A DNA stretch of 9,625 nucleotides from Bacillota bacterium (GTDB lineage: Bacteria; Bacillota_E; Sulfobacillia; Sulfobacillales; Sulfobacillaceae). Shown piece by piece: positions 6,185 to 9,625 of this stretch (position 1 is the stretch's first letter; the number at the start of each line of letters is the position of its first letter). Under the pieces are notes generated by a model. It saw nothing but the letters and a program-made list of their open reading frames with translations. It searched no databases and was not told where the DNA came from. The stretch lies in contig JAKAAS010000033.1 in NCBI GenBank assembly GCA_021802225.1, positions 1-9,625 on the forward strand, given 5' to 3'. The position numbers were made by a program, and so were the translations under genes.

Positions 6185-7075
6185 TTAGGACTTTCCTCCT
6201 CCCGCTGTCTTGGCTCCGCCTCCGCGACTTCCACCGACCATGTGGTTAAACGAATTCTTGATCGGCATCATGATGAAATCACTGCCCCCAGACCGGTACA
6301 TCATCTCGCTCAGCATGTGCGGGCCCTTGAGGGCCACCCATAAAAAGCCAAGGTAAATCAACGGCGCCGTGGCGACGGACGCCATGGTCGTACCCATGTT
6401 CGCGATGACCGCATTCCCGGCCTTGACGGCAAAAATGACGACGGCCTGAGATACGCTCAGGATGATGAGCTTCTGCAAGAACCCCTTAAATATTCCCATG
6501 TCGCGCTTGACGAGGCCGAGCGCGAACAAAGGGGCAGCGGCGGTGTAGAAAGCCAGTTCAGCCGCCCGAACCCCGGCTAGAACGACGACGATCAGCAAAA
6601 TCACAATCGTAATCAAGTAGACGATCACCATCACTAGAATCTCAATATCGCTGAATCCCGACGTGAGCAAGCCCAGTAACACGCGGGTAGTCGTGAGACC
6701 CTGCTGGTAGACATTGAGCCCTGCGATGGCTCCGGCTAAATCTAAGCCAAACCGGAAGACACCAATCGTAAAAGCTGATCCGGCGGCAATGCCAAGGGTA
6801 CTCATGACCATCGGCTTCCAGACGCCCACGCCCATGTCCGGGGCCGACTCGCTCCAGAGAATGTACTGGTGAATACCCGTCCACGCCCAGTAGAGGCCCA
6901 GAAGAGCGATAGCGATCCCTTCCATCGTATGAGAAGTAGAGACGATGAACGGGCTTTTTGCCTCCGTGATGCCCATTTTCTGGAGATCGACCATCCACGT
7001 CGTCATGAGGGTGGTGAAGGCGTCCAAGAAATGTTGGAGAAGGTAGACGATCGCGGCCATGATGAGACTGCCCAT
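6185..7075 (-). CDS. TrbL/VirB6-like polytopic channel protein
   Basis: A 296-residue membrane protein with about seven hydrophobic segments near 4-28, 48-74, 88-112, 143-169, 170-189, 202-225 and 232-250, then a basic, glycine-rich tail (G-G-S-R-G-G-G at 281-287, ending G-G-G-K-S). The layout, the A-P-L-F-A-L-G motif near 181-187 and the gene context fit the TrbL/VirB6 family that forms the inner-membrane part of the conjugation channel. I place the start at ATG 7073-7075, overlapping the upstream TAA as TAATG with GGAGGAGG just before it. The longer reading to 7321 would overlap the upstream gene by about 250 nt and its added residues are not membrane-like. Confidence 0.85.
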   Translation of the reverse strand: MGSLIMAAIVYLLQHFLDAFTTLMTTWMVDLQKMGITEAKSPFIVSTSHTMEGIAIALLGLYWAWTGIHQYILWSESAPDMGVGVWKPMVMSTLGIAAGSAFTIGVFRFGLDLAGAIAGLNVYQQGLTTTRVLLGLLTSGFSDIEILVMVIVYLITIVILLIVVVLAGVRAAELAFYTAAAPLFALGLVKRDMGIFKGFLQKLIILSVSQAVVIFAVKAGNAVIANMGTTMASVATAPLIYLGFLWVALKGPHMLSEMMYRSGGSDFIMMPIKNSFNHMVGGSRGGGAKTAGGGKS

Positions 7076-7090
7076 TAGCGTTCCTCCTCC
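7073..7090 (-). promoter_or_regulatory. Coupling junction GGAGGAGGAACGCTAATG
   Basis: A minus-strand junction with the ribosome binding site inside the E-E-E-R codons of the upstream gene and overlapping TAATG. It fixes the start of the TrbL/VirB6-like gene and is nearly identical to the junction at 5823-5840. Confidence 0.7.
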
Positions 7091-7638
7091 TGTCCCTGGT
7101 GCCGGTTGCGGGCGATCTCCTGAAAGCTCTGCATTTTCTCGGTGAAACGGGCTGTGGACGGCAGGTGTTCGATGAAAGCCCGGCCATCTTCGTGTTCGAT
7201 AGCTACTGCTTTTAACGAAGGGTTGGCCCACAATACCATGTGATTTTCGCCCATCGGACCGTCTTGAGCGTCCGCCACCCGGCTCCAACCCTCTGGTGCT
7301 TGCCAATGACGGGTGAACCATATGGTACTGTGACGCTCCCCCTCACCGAACGGGTGAACTTTGGCCCGTTTGCGAAAGGTCTCCCACTCTTTAAGTTCGG
7401 CCGCCTGCTCCACGGCTTTTTCTTTAAGGCCTTGAATCCAGCGAATTGGGGCCGTGATCTCGTCGATTTCCCGCTGGAGTCGATGCAAATACCAGGCGAC
7501 AGGAGTAAGGATGGCCTTGAGCGCCGGTGATGTATCGGGACTTTCCAGCGCCTGGGCGATGAGTGTTTCGGCCTCTACCGCTGATTGCGGTGGTGATGCT
7601 TTCGCGGCGTCATCAAGCGTATTTTTTGTGGTCGCCAT
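7075..7638 (-). CDS. Soluble protein of unknown function with coiled-coil-like centre
   Basis: A 187-residue protein starting at ATG 7636-7638, with AAAGGAGA about 8 nt upstream. Residues 1-25 are A/S/T-rich and probably flexible; about 45-95 form long charged helices (L-H-R-L-Q-R-E-I-D-E-I, L-K-E-K-A-V-E-Q-A-A-E-L-K-E-W-E) of coiled-coil type. Residues 103-160 look alpha/beta (T-I-W-F-T-R, M-V-L-W-A, A-V-A-I-E-H-E-D-G). The C-terminus carries A-R-N-R-H-Q-G-Q-E-E at 176-185, which is also found at 207-216 of the ArdC-like protein. It has no membrane segment and no signal peptide. I do not recognise the family. It lies between the pilin and channel genes and so probably acts in transfer on the cytoplasmic side. 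Confidence 0.77.
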   Translation of the reverse strand: MATTKNTLDDAAKASPPQSAVEAETLIAQALESPDTSPALKAILTPVAWYLHRLQREIDEITAPIRWIQGLKEKAVEQAAELKEWETFRKRAKVHPFGEGERHSTIWFTRHWQAPEGWSRVADAQDGPMGENHMVLWANPSLKAVAIEHEDGRAFIEHLPSTARFTEKMQSFQEIARNRHQGQEEER

Positions 7639-7668
7639 GAAGATATCTCCTTTCTATTTTACGAAAGC

Positions 7669-7691
7669 AGGGGCCGGTTGCCCAGCCCCCT
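7669..7691 (-). other. Hairpin with GCAA tetraloop after the pilin gene
   Basis: On the minus strand AGGGGGCTGG pairs with CCGGCCCCT (one bulged G, one G-T wobble) around a GCAA tetraloop of the stable GNRA class. It begins 8 nt after the pilin stop and is not followed by a run of T, so it is more likely a 3'-end stabiliser or processing signal than a terminator. Confidence 0.5.
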
Positions 7692-7699
7692 ATGACGGT

Positions 7700-7939
7700 T
7701 TACAGCCCAAAGAATTTTCCGAATGTGGCAACAATCCCACTGGCTCCGCCCACAATCGCGGTGCCCGCCAGCACTTTTTTCATGCTTTGGGTGTGCTGAG
7801 CCACTTTGCTGGGGTCGGTTTCGAAGTTTCGCGCAAAACCGTGGTAGGCCAGCATGGCTCCCCCACCGGTAACGGCTAAACCGGTGATCCATCCGGACGC
7901 GCTGGTGATCAGGTTGCCCAAGTCCGTTACAAATGGCAT
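7700..7939 (-). CDS. VirB2/Maff2-like two-helix pilin candidate
   Basis: A 79-residue protein with two hydrophobic, G/A/T-rich segments (about 14-34 and 56-73) joined by a polar loop with K49? and the motif Q-S-M-K-K-V-L-A-G near 51-59. The layout resembles Maff2-family proteins and VirB2-like pilins, which are short and lie next to the coupling protein and TrbL-like genes in many Firmicute elements; this is a pattern match, not a sequence alignment. No cleavable signal is obvious. ATG 7937-7939 is preferred over the upstream extension to 8077 because AAGGAGG is 7 nt away. The extension would overlap the ArdC-like gene. Confidence 0.75.
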   Translation of the reverse strand: MPFVTDLGNLITSASGWITGLAVTGGGAMLAYHGFARNFETDPSKVAQHTQSMKKVLAGTAIVGGASGIVATFGKFFGL

Positions 7940-7946
7940 GGTGATT

Positions 7947-7963
7947 CCTCCTTGGTTTTTTTT
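7947..7963 (-). promoter_or_regulatory. Strong ribosome binding site with A8 tract upstream
   Basis: On the minus strand a run of eight A is followed by CC and AAGGAGG, with 7 nt to the ATG. This sets the start of the pilin candidate. A-rich tracts before an SD commonly raise translation, which fits a subunit needed in many copies. Confidence 0.65.
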
Positions 7964-8022
7964 GTTCGCGGCAGTCAAGCCCGCGTACCGGCGCCCTCCA
8001 CAGAGGGAACCAGTATCCGGGT

Positions 8023-8931
8023 TTAACGGCTGACTTCTTGGAGCGGCTGTTGCTGTTGTTGTGCGGTCGGGCTCCACGTGGCGGCGAGCCGTTGCAACAT
8101 GGGATCCGGGCTCGCTTCGATGGTGTCCGTGATGGTCTTGACTCTGTGAGTCACTTCCGACATGGTTGCCTTGACTTTCTCAGGCGTCATTTCTGCCCAT
8201 CCGGCGACGTACGCCTGGCTGAAACCCTTGGTGTCGAGCCCCATCATTTTGCTGGTGATGTAGGCGGTCGTTTCGGCGGTGACCTCTTCCTGCCCTTGAT
8301 GGCGATTGCGGGCGGCCTCTGGATCAGGGATGCCCACGCTATGGGACCACTCGTGCATGAGACTGGCCAGCTGCATATTGGGGTCGGACTTCGGACTGAG
8401 GGTGATCGTCCCTTCACGCGGCTTCCATACGCCATAGGTGCCGGGTTCGAGCTCTTCGTACTTCACCGGCACGGGGGCCGCGTGTAGAGTCAAGTGATCC
8501 AAGAGTTCCTTCATGTTATCGCCGAATATGTCATGGGCCTTCGGCAGGTCGAGCGGTTTTCCATCGGTTTGGCTGATGTCAAAAACATTGATCGGCCGGA
8601 ACGCCACGATGGTACGGGTCTTGGTTTCATCCTTTTGGGCAGGTGGGGAAGAGGATAGAGTGGGCTTGTCATCCTCCACCTTCCGCGTCACGGGCGCTAG
8701 AATGGTGATGCCGTGCTGACCTTTTTGCACTTGGCGATCGAGTTTCTGCCAGGTTTTATACCCCGCGACGAGTGAGGCGTCGGGTCGTTGCGACATGATC
8801 AGTAGGGTATTTCCGGGCGAATATTGGTGAAATTGAGCTTGGGTGTCTGCCCATTGTTGCCATTGGGTGGGATCGTCGATGAGTTGCTGGATGCCTTGTG
8901 CGACTTGGGTTTGAGCTTCGGCTCCTGTCAA
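8023..8931 (-). CDS. ArdC-like antirestriction protein (ssDNA-binding domain plus metallopeptidase)
   Basis: A 302-residue cytoplasmic protein. Residues about 10-85 match the ArdC N-terminal ssDNA-binding domain: F-H-Q-Y-S-P-G-N-T-L-L-I at 34-45, V-A-G-Y-K-T-W-Q-K-L at 55-64, V-Q-K-G-Q-H-G-I at 68-75. F-R-P-I-N-V-F-D-I-S-Q-T near 111-122 is also typical. Residues 193-197 (H-E-W-S-H) are an HExxH zinc site and E-E-V-T-A-E at 215-220 supplies the further acidic ligand. ArdC-type proteins protect incoming plasmid DNA from restriction. The tail has five glutamines at 291-295. The start is a TTG at 8929-8931 with AAGGAGG 9 nt upstream; there is no in-frame ATG nearby. It sits between the coupling-protein and pilin genes. 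Confidence 0.85.
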   Translation of the reverse strand: MTGAEAQTQVAQGIQQLIDDPTQWQQWADTQAQFHQYSPGNTLLIMSQRPDASLVAGYKTWQKLDRQVQKGQHGITILAPVTRKVEDDKPTLSSSPPAQKDETKTRTIVAFRPINVFDISQTDGKPLDLPKAHDIFGDNMKELLDHLTLHAAPVPVKYEELEPGTYGVWKPREGTITLSPKSDPNMQLASLMHEWSHSVGIPDPEAARNRHQGQEEVTAETTAYITSKMMGLDTKGFSQAYVAGWAEMTPEKVKATMSEVTHRVKTITDTIEASPDPMLQRLAATWSPTAQQQQQPLQEVSR

Positions 8932-8938
8932 TGTATTA

Positions 8939-8954
8939 CGCCTCCTTATCTATA
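8939..8954 (-). promoter_or_regulatory. Leader TATAGATAAGGAGGCG before a TTG start
   Basis: A minus-strand leader between the hairpin at 8968-8988 and the TTG start of the ArdC-like gene. It resembles the leader at 1876-1890 (one substitution, one inserted base). The good ribosome binding site makes the unusual start credible. Confidence 0.6.
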
Positions 8955-8967
8955 CACAGAAATGAAG

Positions 8968-8988
8968 AACCCGCCGAGAGGGCGGGTT
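8968..8988 (-). terminator. Hairpin overlapping the coupling-protein stop codon
   Basis: On the minus strand AACCCGCC pairs perfectly with GGCGGGTT (8 bp) around CTCTC, followed by CTTCATTTCT. Its left arm includes two bases of the TAA stop of the coupling-protein gene. The tail is only moderately T-rich, so termination is probably partial. Confidence 0.6.
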
Positions 8989-9625
8989 ACTGAAAGATGT
9001 TTTGGTCCTGATTTTCGTTAAAAAGTGTCGTGGTCACGGTATCAAGGGTCACTTCATCGTCTGCCGGTTCTGCCGTATCGGCCAGTTCGTAGTCGTTCGT
9101 TGGCACGGGTGGGGTCACCTCCTTTCGTTGGGGTTGCGGTTCCTTGTTCTCTTTGGCCTCTTTTTTCTCCCAAGCGCACGGTTGCAAGGGCCACCAGATA
9201 TTAGCCTCTGGGCCACCTGCGGGCACGGGTTCTGCCTCGCCACGTTTTAGCTCGGTGAACAATCCGGCCGCCTGCCATGCAGACAAGTCAGGCAGAGGGA
9301 GTTTAGACGGGGCTTTCCTCTGCTGAAGGATTAACGCCTGGTTGAGCGGCCATCTCATCACTTCGTCCGGGGTTAAGAGCGGACGGCTGGTGAGGCTTTT
9401 GCCCTCGCTGGTGCTCCCGATATTGGGGGAGCTCGAAAGACTGAAGAGGGACACTTTAGGAAAGTTGCTGGACTCGGTATGTGTGGTGTAGGTGCCGAGC
9501 CTCTTGGAAATTTCCTCCGCCATGCCGGGTGAGGACGTCAATAAATAAATCCATGTACCCAAATTTTCCCTCACGGTCGCGGCGACTTCTCTGCCGTATG
9601 CATGTTCGAGCTGGGAGAAAAAAGA
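8987..9625 (-). CDS. virD4: VirD4/TraG-type coupling protein, C-terminal part
   Basis: The frame is open from the right edge for 212 residues; a GTG at 9572-9574 is internal, because the 17 codons before it continue the family motif (S-Q-L-E-H-A-Y-G-R-E). Family features follow: G-T-W-I-Y-L-L-T, A-E-E-I-S-K-R-L-G-T-Y-T-T, S-R-P-L-L-T-P-D-E-V-M-R-W-P and N-Q-A-L-I-L-Q-Q near residues 23-102. These are the C-terminal end of the RecA-like motor of TraG/VirD4 coupling ATPases, which bring the relaxase-DNA complex to the channel. The Walker A and B motifs would be off the window. The last ~80 residues are a P/E/K-rich then acidic tail ending N-Q-D-Q-N-I-F-Q, probably flexible and possibly a substrate or partner-binding tail. 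Confidence 0.9.
   Translation of the reverse strand, partial: SFFSQLEHAYGREVAATVRENLGTWIYLLTSSPGMAEEISKRLGTYTTHTESSNFPKVSLFSLSSSPNIGSTSEGKSLTSRPLLTPDEVMRWPLNQALILQQRKAPSKLPLPDLSAWQAAGLFTELKRGEAEPVPAGGPEANIWWPLQPCAWEKKEAKENKEPQPQRKEVTPPVPTNDYELADTAEPADDEVTLDTVTTTLFNENQDQNIFQ

Noticed and set aside
7076..7321. N-terminal extension of the TrbL/VirB6-like gene
   Set aside because: It would overlap the upstream gene by about 250 nt; the added residues are R/G/S-rich, and the inner ATG has a strong ribosome binding site.
7454..7879. Plus-strand frame of 141 codons
   Set aside because: It crosses the boundary of two minus-strand genes and includes their ribosome binding site region in antisense.
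8042..8064. Glutamine-codon run (five Q) as a tandem repeat
   Set aside because: Only a short run of CAA/CAG codons near the ArdC-like C-terminus; not a repeat array.
7940..8077. N-terminal extension of the pilin candidate
   Set aside because: It runs into the ArdC-like gene, and the internal ATG has an ideal ribosome binding site at 7-nt spacing.
8038..8487. Plus-strand frame of 149 codons
   Set aside because: It lies wholly opposite the ArdC-like gene, has no ribosome binding site and its product is not recognisable; the minus-strand gene has clear family motifs.
1..9625. tRNA, rRNA, CRISPR or insertion sequence
   Set aside because: I saw no spaced direct repeats, no transposase motifs, no terminal inverted repeats and no tRNA-like cloverleaf.

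Overview
The window is one stretch of a conjugative (type IV secretion, T4SS) operon from a Gram-positive bacterium, carried on a conjugative plasmid or integrative conjugative element. Every gene I can support lies on the minus strand, so transcription runs from the right edge to the left edge. Firmicutes is suggested by strong AGGAGG ribosome binding sites in front of nearly every gene, one TTG start, a PrgI-like protein next to VirB4, and the absence of outer-membrane T4SS parts (VirB7/VirB9/VirB10). Base composition is clearly GC-rich by eye. A moderately GC-rich Firmicute such as Sulfobacillus, Alicyclobacillus or a relative would fit, but this is a guess.

Layout in transcription order: (1) 9625-8987, C-terminal part of a VirD4/TraG coupling protein, cut by the right edge; (2) 8931-8023, ArdC-like antirestriction protein with ssDNA-binding and HExxH metallopeptidase parts; (3) 7939-7700, small two-helix VirB2/Maff2-like pilin candidate; (4) 7638-7075, unknown soluble protein; (5) 7075-6185, polytopic TrbL/VirB6-like channel protein; (6) 6184-5825, zinc-ribbon protein; (7) 5825-5463, small multi-helix membrane protein; (8) 5470-5147, PrgI/VirB3-like protein; (9) 5074-4433, the N-terminal domain of VirB4 as its own gene; (10) 4436-2643, the VirB4 ATPase; (11) 2624-2415, two-helix mini membrane protein; (12) 2383-1934 and (13) 1867-1493, unknown soluble proteins; (14) 1482 to the left edge, a membrane-anchored VirB1-like lytic transglycosylase. 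Gene 14 has no stop inside the window, so it is easily missed, but its frame is open for 494 codons.

Together these provide DNA recruitment (VirD4), a channel (TrbL/VirB6, PrgI/VirB3, pilin), energy (split VirB4), cell-wall opening (VirB1) and protection of incoming DNA from host restriction (ArdC-like). No relaxase, oriT or VirB8-like gene is visible; they would lie outside the window.

The genes are packed in overlapping pairs (TAATG, ATGA), but at three breaks a GC-rich hairpin sits just upstream of a similar AGGAGG leader, dividing the operon into sub-blocks. Points most worth a second look are the apparent second, degenerate lysozyme-like domain in the transglycosylase, the VirB4 split, the repeated hairpin-leader units, near-identical coupling junctions, and a ten-residue peptide shared by ArdC and the neighbouring unknown protein with mostly different synonymous codons.
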